The position numbers and the translations under genes are program-made. Under the pieces are notes generated by a model, which was not told where the DNA came from, did not search any database, and saw only the letters and a program-made list of their open reading frames with translations. A DNA stretch of 20,379 nucleotides from a virus. The stretch spans positions 1 to 20,379 of IMG/VR virus record IMGVR_UViG_3300001814_000053. One strand, 5' to 3'. This document shows, piece by piece, positions 14,408 to 20,379 of this stretch (position 1 is the stretch's first letter; the number at the start of each line of letters is the position of its first letter).

Positions 14408-15544
14408 TCATTCCTCCGTAAAATCAATTTTGGCGTTGGATATATTCATCGCCGGGCGCTTGTCCGAGAGCGGAACCAGCGTCGGCTTACCTGGCGGCTT
14501 TTCAATTAGCCTGCCTAGGATTTCGTTGAATTTAGGCTTGGTCATCAAGCGCTCCATTTCTGTAATGGTAATCAGGCTTTGCTTGTAGATGTCGCGGTAC
14601 CCCGCAGCTTTTGCAGCTTCCGCGACAGCTTCCTCGTCGGAATACCTGCGGTTGGAGCGTCCCTCAACCACCTTAAATCCGGGCCATTCCTTACCGTGGT
14701 TCACGGCGGCATCAGTGGCGTAGGCCATAATCTCATTGGCCCAGCTGGTCAGGTCACCGATGGCGGCCAGAACCTCGGAGATCTCCTCGTCAGAGAGTAG
14801 TGGCGGCAGGGCGAATTCGAAGGCGGCTAGTTTCAGCTTGGCCTCTGCCCTCGCCCGGCACTTAACGGCCGCCCGGCAGAACTGGCAATGCTCACCAGGG
14901 ATGTACTCCCCCCCGCCCTCAAAAGCAATTACTGCCGTTGGTTTCAGGACTTCCTCCGCCCATTGGTAAAGCGATTCCTTGAATACAGTGTGGGTGCTGA
15001 CGTTTTCACGGCGGGGCTGGTAGATGGTCATGGACACCGTACTGATGTCGTAAATGCCATCAAACAGTTCCAGAGCGCCGATTGCGTACAACTTCATTTG
15101 CGGATTGTTCTCGGCCTCGACCAGAACGCCCTGACCGTACTTGAAGTCGACAACGTGGAGCGTTCCGTCTGTGATGAGCAAGAAGTCACCGGTGCCGTAG
15201 CCGTCTTTCACATATCGGGAGAAGTCCAGCTTCTGCTCGATAAGTACTAGCGGATCGGTGCAGGACAGCTTCGCCTGGGCGATTTGCTCCAAGATGAAAG
15301 CAACGTAGCCGTCCGTGTAGCCATCCATCTCGTCACAGTCGTACTTGGAGATAGGTTTCTTAGAGCGCATCTTCAGGGCTTTCCGCAGTTTGTGTTCCGC
15401 CAGAGCGTGGGCGGCCGTCCCCTCATCAGCTGCGGTGCCGGAGGTGTCGTCAAACTCCAGTTCCAGCCGGGCCGATGGAGTGCAAGCCATCCAGCGGTGG
15501 GCGGCGGAAGGGGAGAGCAGGAAATGCTGTTTTTCTCCACTCAT
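14408..15544 (-). CDS. DUF2800 RecB/Cas4-like PD-(D/E)XK exonuclease
   Basis: A 378-aa nuclease. Catalytic-looking residues are H46 in GTAAHALAE, E103 in the LIEQKLDF stretch, D120 in YGTGD, and D133 and K135 in VVDFKYG. Four cysteines (C21 in WMACTPSARLE; C220, C223 and C229 in GEHCQFCRAAVKC) match the 4Fe-4S clasp of AddB/Cas4-type nucleases. The protein probably resects phage DNA for recombination with the adjacent ssDNA-binding protein, a Red-like role; this role is inferred. The ATG overlaps the preceding stop as ATGA with GGAGGGG upstream. Confidence 0.88.
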   Translation of the reverse strand: MSGEKQHFLLSPSAAHRWMACTPSARLELEFDDTSGTAADEGTAAHALAEHKLRKALKMRSKKPISKYDCDEMDGYTDGYVAFILEQIAQAKLSCTDPLVLIEQKLDFSRYVKDGYGTGDFLLITDGTLHVVDFKYGQGVLVEAENNPQMKLYAIGALELFDGIYDISTVSMTIYQPRRENVSTHTVFKESLYQWAEEVLKPTAVIAFEGGGEYIPGEHCQFCRAAVKCRARAEAKLKLAAFEFALPPLLSDEEISEVLAAIGDLTSWANEIMAYATDAAVNHGKEWPGFKVVEGRSNRRYSDEEAVAEAAKAAGYRDIYKQSLITITEMERLMTKPKFNEILGRLIEKPPGKPTLVPLSDKRPAMNISNAKIDFTEE

Positions 15545-15864
15545 TTCAGCCCCTCCGCGTCCCTGATGAGAGCTGCATAATTCGCCGGATCGATTTCGCT
15601 GAGTTTCTTCGCGCCGTGCTTTTCCAGCAGCCCCCGAACCTCGGCGGTAAAACCGTTGTGGGATTTCTCGGCCAGCACCGCCCGGACTTGCTCCAGCGGA
15701 ATCGGCTTCTTTTCGGGCTTTGATTCCGGTTCCGGTACTGGCGTTTTCGGTTGTACAGCCTTAGCAGGCTCGTTGTCTACCATTGATCCCGCGACCGCCT
15801 GGATGCTGCCGGCTAGCGACCGCAGGTCAGACACCACATCTAGAAGCAGCTTGGTTTTACTCAT
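15541..15864 (-). CDS. Small conserved phage protein, unknown function
   Basis: A 107-aa protein in three parts: a short helical N-terminus (MSKTKLLLDVVSDLRSLAGS), a proline/lysine-rich linker (about 33-55) and a compact C-terminal helical domain (about 56-107: LEQVRAVLAEKSHNGFTAEV, then LLEKHGAKKLSEIDPANY). The C-terminal pattern recurs in small proteins encoded upstream of DUF2800 in Bacillota phages. It may be a recombination or replication accessory, which is inferred from position only. Good GGAGG before the ATG; it overlaps both neighbours. Confidence 0.65.
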   Translation of the reverse strand: MSKTKLLLDVVSDLRSLAGSIQAVAGSMVDNEPAKAVQPKTPVPEPESKPEKKPIPLEQVRAVLAEKSHNGFTAEVRGLLEKHGAKKLSEIDPANYAALIRDAEGLK

Positions 15865-16066
15865 GCTCCGCGCCTCCTTTCCTGATTTCCTTGATTTCCA
15901 CTGTTTCGACTGAGTCGCCGGGCGTGATCACGAGGATGTCCGCCTTCTCGCCGAACAGCAGGGTCAGCAGTCTGCTGCGGATTGTCTGCCAGCCGCTTTT
16001 CAGCACCGGGTCGCGGATGCCGTCGGGTTTGGTCACGCTGATAGTGACTTTGTGCTTCAGACCCAT
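15857..16066 (-). CDS. Small conserved phage protein, unknown function
   Basis: A 69-aa protein (MGLKHKVTISVTKPDGIRDP start), probably a small beta-rich fold. No motif recognised. AGGAGG lies 8 bases before the ATG, and its end overlaps the next gene by 8 bases, so it is a genuine member of the unit. The 77-base spacer before it carries a GGGGC/GCCCC hairpin and the recurrent GGGTTCGAA motif described in the findings. Confidence 0.6.
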   Translation of the reverse strand: MGLKHKVTISVTKPDGIRDPVLKSGWQTIRSRLLTLLFGEKADILVITPGDSVETVEIKEIRKGGAEHE

Positions 16067-16143
16067 TTTTTTTGCCTCCTTTCCGGGGGCGTTTTCTGCC
16101 CCTCACCAATAAGCGAAAAAACTGGTCTGTTCGAACCCCCTTT

Positions 16144-16641
16144 TTAGGGGAAGAATTTACGGAGCTTGTCATGCATTTTTCTCAAGCGCTTTCTGATAAC
16201 CGTCTCACTCACACCTTCTTCAGCGGCAATGTCCGTGTTGGAGCGTTTGGAAACGTATTTCTTTTCAAAGAGGGTACGCTGTTGGAGCTCAAGGCTTTCC
16301 ATCGCGTTGCTGAGCCGGAACAAGGTTTCTGCGTATGCAGTGTCGTCCTCCTGAGCAATGAGGACAGTCTCCGGGTTTGCCCGGTTATCGGCAAGACGTT
16401 TGTTACGGTCGCCTGCCTCCTCGCCGTCGCCATCGTGGTAGGCGTCCAGATGCTCAGTGACGCGGTAGTCATAACGGCGTTGTTCGTTAACATCTGTGTC
16501 GTCCATAGCGTGAAGCTCTTCGACTAAGGCTTCGGTTACGCCATTCTCGCCGGGTATCAGTTCCATGATTTTCTGACCGTTAGGGCCGTAATAAATGTAG
16601 GTAGTGCGGTTCTTTTTACTAGTCTTGTACTTTCTTGACAT
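16144..16641 (-). CDS. Sigma-70 region 4-like phage regulator
   Basis: A 165-aa protein. The N-terminal part is polar (YKTSKKNRTTYIYYGPNGQK). Residues about 105-165 look like sigma region 4: LFRLSNAMESLELQQRTLFE, then a helix-turn-helix NTDIAAEEGVSETVIRKRLR (135-154) and a basic end. It lacks regions 2 and 3, so it is not a complete sigma factor. Such proteins head replication modules in Bacillota phages and conjugative elements and probably regulate them. AGGAG lies 7 bases before the ATG. The 146-base leader is strongly structured (16659-16773), which suggests control at RNA level. Confidence 0.75.
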   Translation of the reverse strand: MSRKYKTSKKNRTTYIYYGPNGQKIMELIPGENGVTEALVEELHAMDDTDVNEQRRYDYRVTEHLDAYHDGDGEEAGDRNKRLADNRANPETVLIAQEDDTAYAETLFRLSNAMESLELQQRTLFEKKYVSKRSNTDIAAEEGVSETVIRKRLRKMHDKLRKFFP

Positions 16642-16658
16642 AATTTGGCTCCTTTGGC

Positions 16659-16773
16659 TTTCAGATTTCTGAAATCCGCCAGAGCCGCTTGAATCCGCTT
16701 AAACGAAATAGACGGCAGGTGAACCCCCTAGTTCGGGAGTTCCGCGCTGCCGTCTTGCGTTCGGGCGGATTTC
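16659..16773 (-). ncRNA. Structured leader RNA of the sigma-like gene (candidate cis-regulatory RNA)
   Basis: On the minus-strand RNA there are nested stems. The outer 10 bp is GAAAUCCGCC (16773-16764) with GGCGGAUUUC (16680-16671). The middle 9 bp is AGACGGCAG/CUGCCGUCU (16755-16747 with 16718-16710). The apical 8 bp is GAACUCCC/GGGGGUUC with a 6-base loop and one G-U pair that would be a C-A mismatch on the other strand, favouring minus-strand RNA. A second hairpin, UUUCAG-AAAU-CUGAAA (16674-16659), uses the same UUUC as the outer stem, so the two are mutually exclusive. It ends just before the ribosome-binding site. This looks like a switch; the ligand or trigger is unknown. Confidence 0.5.
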
Positions 16774-16787
16774 TCTTATTTACTTGT

Positions 16788-16946
16788 TTAGGCTTTTACA
16801 GTGATTCGCTCATGGGTGATCTGAAGAGTCCCGTCTGGTTTAGCTCTGATTCTTGTGATGCAGTCTTTTTTTGCGATTTCAGCGACCTTTGAATCACTGC
16901 TGATATCGCAAACCCGCTTGTCATCAAGGTTTCTGACTTCTTTCAA
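16788..16946 (-). CDS. 52-aa conserved small phage protein
   Basis: A short gene starting at TTG 16946, with GGAGG 7 bases upstream, and ending in TAA at 16788. The product begins MKEVRNLDDKRVCDISSDSK and ends DGTLQITHERITVKA; it looks like a small beta protein with two cysteines. I recognise the MKE(V/I)RNL...RVC pattern from short proteins at the head of phage and conjugative-element operons, but no function is known to me. It is the first minus-strand gene seen after the divergent intergenic region. The plus-strand frame overlapping it is less likely to be real. Confidence 0.65.
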   Translation of the reverse strand: MKEVRNLDDKRVCDISSDSKVAEIAKKDCITRIRAKPDGTLQITHERITVKA

Positions 16947-17061
16947 GGCTTGTCCTCCTTTCTTTTTCGTTTGGTTGACTATCGATGCTTTCGGTATAAT
17001 GCAGTTTTACACGTATTTACATTGAGTTTCAGATAAATAGGTTTATTTATTTTAAAATATG

Positions 17062-17070
17062 TGTTATAAT
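17062..17070 (+). promoter_or_regulatory. Extended -10 promoter for the ABC-3C operon
   Basis: TGTTATAAT is a perfect extended -10 (TGnTATAAT). The -35 region 17 bases upstream (TTTATT, 17042-17047) is poor, which extended -10 promoters tolerate. Transcription would start near 17077, giving a leader of about 200 bases that contains the inverted repeat and the phased repeats, leaving room for regulation. Confidence 0.55.
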
Positions 17071-17104
17071 CTTTAATGAATTTTTGTACTTAACTGGTTG
17101 CGCA

Positions 17105-17124
17105 CACTAAAGTCACGTTTAGTG
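17105..17124. promoter_or_regulatory. Inverted repeat in ABC-3C leader (possible operator or hairpin)
   Basis: CACTAAA-GTCACG-TTTAGTG: perfect 7-bp arms with a 6-base centre. It lies about 28 bases after the predicted transcription start. No T-tract follows, so it is not a terminator. An operator site for a dimeric regulator or an RNA hairpin are both possible. Confidence 0.35.
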
Positions 17125-17221
17125 AAGCATTAGCTGTCAGTCGATATCACCGCCCCAGCAAAAATCGTGTAACCCACAAGAAAATGATACCTGGTGGCGA
17201 CTCAAAAGTATTTCCTCGCAG

Positions 17222-17252
17222 TTTGACCTGTTTTTGACCTGATTTTGACCTT
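17222..17252 (+). repeat. Three tandem 11-bp-phased TTTGACCT repeats
   Basis: TTGACCT recurs at 17223, 17234 and 17245, exactly 11 bases apart, in direct orientation. Phasing near one DNA helical turn would put all three on the same face of the helix. They lie just upstream of the ABC-3C start codon and could bind a regulator. Confidence 0.5.
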
Positions 17253-17275
17253 GAGATGGGAAGGATGCGGCTTAT

Positions 17276-18538
17276 ATGGGGAGATTGTGTTTTGGGACAT
17301 ACGCAAAACTCCTACAAAAAACCCTTGCAGCTGACGACAATAAACATGTAGTGAGTTTACTGTTGGGGTTGATTATCGACAACGAGGATGTCAGAAATCA
17401 GCACGGCGAGCCGTTTGACGTTTCTGATAAACATGCCAGTCGCCTTCTCAACCACAAGGACAATTTGCGCAAAAAAATAAAGGATGCCTCTGGCACCCCC
17501 AAAATTATAAACGCTGCTCGTGATTATTTTGATGATGTTGTCATTCCAGAAATAATGCCTGATTTAGTCGCTGATTTGATTGCTGATTTAAGAGAACTTA
17601 TTATGTCCGATGTTGGAATACCGAAGCGCAAACAAACTGACTTCCTTGCATTAGGAGATGGGGATTCTCTAGCTGAGTTTCTGGCAAAAGTGTTTTTATA
17701 TGCAATAAAAAAACCCAATAAGTTATGTGCTGATAAAAAAGGCATGGAAACGAGTGATGAACTGCTTCCGCTCTCGCCTGCACGACCGAGGGCGCTTCCA
17801 GAATCAGACATTTATCTGCTTTTGGAAGCGAACAGTGTCTGTCCCTCTTGCGGGAAACCACTTGTTAACGACAAGAACAACCACAGCCTTCCCGGATACG
17901 CGATCACACCGATTATCCCGCTTCGGCCTACTGATGATGAAAGAACGGAGTTAGGTGATTTGATAAACAATACCTATGACCCGGAGACAAACAACAATAA
18001 AATTGCTCTCTGCCTTGAATGTGCGAATCGATACAAACTGCATACCACTAAGGAGGAATGCAGGCAATTACTGGATACCAAGGACAGTTTAAGGCGAAAT
18101 TTCGATGCCTCTGTAATGCTGGATAAAATGTATCTGGAAGAACAGATAGAAGCAGTATTGAGGCAGATACCCTTTGCATCTGCAGAACAACTATCGGATA
18201 CCCTTGAGTATAACGCTCTACGGATTAAAGAGAAAATATCCAGTAATGTGCCACTAATCATAAAAACCCAAGGCTTTGTGGTGCAGTATTACACATTTAT
18301 TAAATCTGTGTTCTCACAAATGGAGCGCGAAGGAATACTGAACTTCGAAGACGTGGCGAATGATGTCCAGCGCAGTTACAGGAAGCTTTCTTCAATCGGG
18401 CTGAAGCAAGAAGAAATATTCACGCAATTAGTAGAGTGGTTCAAAAAGAAAGGGAAAGCGAGAAGTTCGCTCGCCTGCGAAATAATTGTGGCATTCTTTG
18501 TGCAGAATTGTGAGGTGTTCCATGCGCTTACCCAATAA
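17276..18538 (+). CDS. ABC-3C system protein with degenerate HNH-like zinc finger (probable effector component)
   Basis: A 420-aa protein. Residues 1-110 are helical and begin MGRLCFGTYAKLLQ, a start I associate with ABC-three-component partner proteins. Residues 187-265 form a zinc-finger region: CPSC (189-192), YAITPIIPLRPT (208-219) and NNNKIALCLECANRY (239-253), spaced like an HNH core. The first His is Thr211 and the His of the usual C-x2-C-H is Ala250, so nuclease activity is doubtful. The C-terminal region (about 340-420: IFTQLVEWFKKKGKARSSLA, then CEIIVAFFVQNCEVF) resembles the shared C-terminal domain of ABC-3C proteins. The only ATG after the in-frame stop at 17252 is at 17276, with AAGGA 10 bases upstream. 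It overlaps the next gene by 17 bases. It would bind the ATPase and carry out the response; role inferred. Confidence 0.7.
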   Translation: MGRLCFGTYAKLLQKTLAADDNKHVVSLLLGLIIDNEDVRNQHGEPFDVSDKHASRLLNHKDNLRKKIKDASGTPKIINAARDYFDDVVIPEIMPDLVADLIADLRELIMSDVGIPKRKQTDFLALGDGDSLAEFLAKVFLYAIKKPNKLCADKKGMETSDELLPLSPARPRALPESDIYLLLEANSVCPSCGKPLVNDKNNHSLPGYAITPIIPLRPTDDERTELGDLINNTYDPETNNNKIALCLECANRYKLHTTKEECRQLLDTKDSLRRNFDASVMLDKMYLEEQIEAVLRQIPFASAEQLSDTLEYNALRIKEKISSNVPLIIKTQGFVVQYYTFIKSVFSQMEREGILNFEDVANDVQRSYRKLSSIGLKQEEIFTQLVEWFKKKGKARSSLACEIIVAFFVQNCEVFHALTQ

Positions 18539-18761
18539 GGTAAACAGTTTCAACGGAAGCGTAATCTCCAGATTCCCAGTTGTGTTAAATGTATTAGAGC
18601 AAGGCGATACATCACCCTCAACACTATATGACTCAGTGATCAAGACAGTTGGTGATATAAGCGAATTTATAGAGATACTGGACTGCCTTTACGCTTTAGG
18701 GAAAATAGAATTCGACGCAGAAACGAGGTTGCTACATTATGTTGCTGGAAATAAGATGTGA
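18522..18761 (+). CDS. ABC-3C middle component (small winged-helix-like protein)
   Basis: A 79-aa protein, MRLPNKVNSFNGSVISRFPV onward. The two-part pattern (LPNK...S at the start, then VLNVLEQGDTSPSTLYDSV and FIEILDCLYALGKIEFD) matches the small middle components of ABC-three-component systems, which are winged-helix-like and, by size and context, probably bridge ATPase and effector. ATG 18522 follows GAGGTG by 4 bases; 12 more codons are open upstream but have no ribosome-binding site. It overlaps the upstream gene by 17 bases and the ATPase gene by 23, so the three proteins are translationally coupled and likely form one complex. The exact middle-component subtype cannot be decided here. 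Confidence 0.72.
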   Translation: MRLPNKVNSFNGSVISRFPVVLNVLEQGDTSPSTLYDSVIKTVGDISEFIEILDCLYALGKIEFDAETRLLHYVAGNKM

Positions 18762-20379
18762 CAGATTCAAGAGCTACGGTGAATTACGCCCTCCTATCGC
18801 CTTCCACGCGGGACTGAACACCGTACTTGGAAGTGAAACGGGCAGCAACTCCATTGGGAAATCTACCTTCCTTATGACTGTAGACTTTGCCTTTGGCGGA
18901 GATGACTATGTGTTGAAGTCAACGGACGTTCAAACACAGGTGGGGCCGCACAGTATCCAGTTTGCTTTTGAGTTCAATGGGAAGAGGCATTTCTTCTCTC
19001 GCGAAACGATTAACCACACCCGCGTCATCCGTTGCGATGCGGAATACAATCCCATATCGGAAATGTCACGAGATGAATTCCGGACGTTCCTTTTTGAACA
19101 ATATGGGATTAAGCTTCCACTGATCACCTTTCGAGATATGGTTGGTCGTTACTTTCGCATCTATGGGCGAGACAATCTAGATGAAAAACGCCCGCTGCAT
19201 GCAGCAAAAGGTGAAGCTCCCAAGAAAGCCATTACAGCATTGATGATGCTTTTCAATAAGTACGCTGCTGTGCATGACTTGGAAAAAGCGGTCGATGAAA
19301 GCAAAAACCAGAAGGATGCCTACAAGAGAGTACAAGAATTTCATTTTATTCCCAGAATAGGTAAGCGGCAATTTGCCGCTAATGAGAAGCGGATTGAAGA
19401 ATTACAGACTGAGCTTGCACAACTTCAGGAAAGCAGTGGAAATGAACTAATGGGACTTGATTCCCAGCAAGTTGAGTTTCTTGCGGAATTAAGACGAAAA
19501 CTCACTGCGGTAAAGCGTCAGAAAAGCCGCCTAACATCGCAGTTGACCGTTATCGAAAGTGATATATCAACAGACATTGCTGACAGTCCAAGGCAGCATA
19601 GTAACTTCCAGGCCTTATTGCGCTTTTTCCCGGATGCGAACCTCAAGAAAATCGAAGATATCGAGCAGTTCCATCACCAACTGGTAGGTATTTTGAATGC
19701 GGAGTATGAAGAAGCAAGGCGGCGGTATCTTTCACTTATAGAACTTGCGACCAATGAAATCAGGGTGCTGGAAAACGAAATTCGGGCCTCTGGTCTTACG
19801 CCAAAAGTATCTCGTACTCTGTTGGAAGAGTATGCCTCTAAGAAGGGGCAAATAAAAGCTTTGGAAAAGGAAAACGAGACATACAGCAAGATGGAAGAAT
19901 TAAAGACTGCTGCTAAAAATATGGAAGAGCGTCTTATTGCCTTGCAGGAAGAACAAATTGGCTTTTTGCAAAGCGCCATCAACGTTCAGATGGACGAGAT
20001 TAACGATGTTGTTTATCAAGGCGAAAAGAAACCTCCCGTCTTGACAATAAAGAGGCCAAACAGCTATACATTCCTCACACCGGATGATACGGGCACAGGC
20101 ACTTCGTATAAAGGGTTAGTTGTGTTTGACTTGGCGGTAATGCAGTTAACACCGCTACCCGCCTTGGTTCATGACTCGGTAATACTGAAGCAAATAGCCG
20201 ATGAGCCGCTTGAAAGAATACTGGAACTCTACAGCAGCACTCCAAAGCAGGTTTTCATTGCTCTGGATAAAAAGGGCTCGTATTCCGAAAAAACACAAGC
20301 AATTCTTGAGGAAAATACAGTAATTCATCTTTCCGATAACGGAAATGAGCTGTTTGGGTATTCGTGGAACATTAAGTAA
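18739..20379 (+). CDS. ABC-3C ATPase, DUF2326 type (SMC/Rad50-like)
   Basis: A 546-aa ATPase. The N-terminal half-site has LEIRCDRFKSYG (3-14) and Walker A GSETGSNSIGKST (31-43). Long charged helices predicted as coiled coil span about residues 205-290 and 325-425. The C-terminal DUF2326 part has GTGTSYKGLVVFDLA (452-466) at the signature position, a Walker B-like ALVHDS (475-480) and QVFIALDK (504-511). This is the SMC/RecN/Rad50 plan: two ATPase halves joined by a coiled coil, probably dimerising and sensing DNA or phage products. The start overlaps the middle component by 23 bases, with GAGGTT upstream. The stop is the last codon of the window, so anything downstream is unseen. AT-rich relative to the phage genes, suggesting horizontal gain. 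Confidence 0.82.
   Translation: MLLEIRCDRFKSYGELRPPIAFHAGLNTVLGSETGSNSIGKSTFLMTVDFAFGGDDYVLKSTDVQTQVGPHSIQFAFEFNGKRHFFSRETINHTRVIRCDAEYNPISEMSRDEFRTFLFEQYGIKLPLITFRDMVGRYFRIYGRDNLDEKRPLHAAKGEAPKKAITALMMLFNKYAAVHDLEKAVDESKNQKDAYKRVQEFHFIPRIGKRQFAANEKRIEELQTELAQLQESSGNELMGLDSQQVEFLAELRRKLTAVKRQKSRLTSQLTVIESDISTDIADSPRQHSNFQALLRFFPDANLKKIEDIEQFHHQLVGILNAEYEEARRRYLSLIELATNEIRVLENEIRASGLTPKVSRTLLEEYASKKGQIKALEKENETYSKMEELKTAAKNMEERLIALQEEQIGFLQSAINVQMDEINDVVYQGEKKPPVLTIKRPNSYTFLTPDDTGTGTSYKGLVVFDLAVMQLTPLPALVHDSVILKQIADEPLERILELYSSTPKQVFIALDKKGSYSEKTQAILEENTVIHLSDNGNELFGYSWNIK

Larger units (their letters stand above)
16947..17275. other. Divergent intergenic region between phage operon and ABC-3C operon
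   Basis: This stretch of 329 bases has no convincing gene. It is AT-rich between about 17000 and 17090. It holds the plus-strand promoter at 17062-17070, the inverted repeat at 17105-17124 and three 11-bp-phased repeats at 17222-17252, all listed separately. A TTGACT...TATAAT pair at 16975-17000 has only a 14-base spacer and is doubtful. I found no convincing minus-strand promoter for the early operon, although one must lie here or the genes must depend on an activator. No integrase or CI-type repressor gene is present. Confidence 0.6.

Noticed and set aside
16689-16892. 67-codon plus-strand frame
   Set aside because: It overlaps the structured leader and the better-supported 52-aa minus-strand gene, which has a strong ribosome-binding site.
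16975-17000. TTGACT...TATAAT as a plus-strand promoter
   Set aside because: The 14-base spacer is too short for a normal sigma-A promoter; the extended -10 at 17062-17070 is better placed.
1-20379. CRISPR array, insertion sequence or rRNA
   Set aside because: No regularly spaced long direct repeats, transposase domains or rRNA-like sequence were seen anywhere in the window.

Overview
The window looks like the early/replication half of a tailed-phage genome integrated in a fairly GC-rich member of the Bacillota (clostridial type). I infer this from the strong GGAGG ribosome-binding sites, frequent TTG/GTG starts, ATGA stop-start overlaps, and a set of families typical of clostridial prophages (DUF2800, DUF2815, family-A polymerase, VapE-type helicase, VRR-NUC, SNF2-like helicase, ParB-domain methyltransferases, P27 small terminase). 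The host species cannot be named from the sequence.

Layout. Almost everything from about 16950 down to 1 lies on the minus strand and reads leftward as one long, tightly packed transcription unit. In transcription order it holds: a 52-aa protein; a structured leader and a sigma-70-region-4-like regulator; two small proteins; a RecB/Cas4-like nuclease (DUF2800); an ssDNA-binding protein (DUF2815); family-A DNA polymerase; a Bro-N/KilAC antirepressor; a nucleoside-deoxyribosyltransferase-like protein (DUF4406/DUF7768); a primase-helicase of the VapE type; a dense cluster of GGAAC/GTTCC pentamers that may be the replication origin; a VRR-NUC nuclease; a SNF2-like helicase broken by a frameshift inside its Walker A motif; a cysteine-rich protein; a DUF1492/ArpU-like regulator; an AT-rich GreA/GreB-like gene with its own promoter; an HNH nuclease; the P27 small terminase subunit; two tandem, related ParB-domain DNA methyltransferases (SPPY type, then DPPY type); a 'virulence-related' conserved protein; a DUF4314 protein; and the start of an amidoligase gene that runs off the left edge. 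Large terminase and structural genes are expected further left.

Right end. From 17276 to the last base, on the plus strand and clearly more AT-rich, lies a compact three-gene operon with overlapping genes. It encodes a 420-aa zinc-finger protein with a degenerate HNH-like core, a 79-aa winged-helix-like middle protein, and a 546-aa SMC/Rad50-like ATPase of the DUF2326 type. This is the architecture of the ABC-three-component (ABC-3C) systems, predicted from comparative genomics as biological-conflict (probably anti-phage) modules. It sits where integrase and repressor genes often lie in such prophages, and I see neither of those in the window. An extended -10 promoter, an inverted repeat and three 11-bp-phased repeats lie in its upstream region.

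How it fits together. The minus-strand genes would copy and process phage DNA, modify it, control the switch to late expression and begin packaging. The gre-like gene and the ABC-3C operon look like independently expressed cargo. The items most worth following up are the ABC-3C cargo system, the pentamer cluster next to the primase-helicase gene, the leader RNA with mutually exclusive pairings before the sigma-like gene, the repeated intergenic elements at 115-164 and 1108-1156, and the Walker A frameshift.
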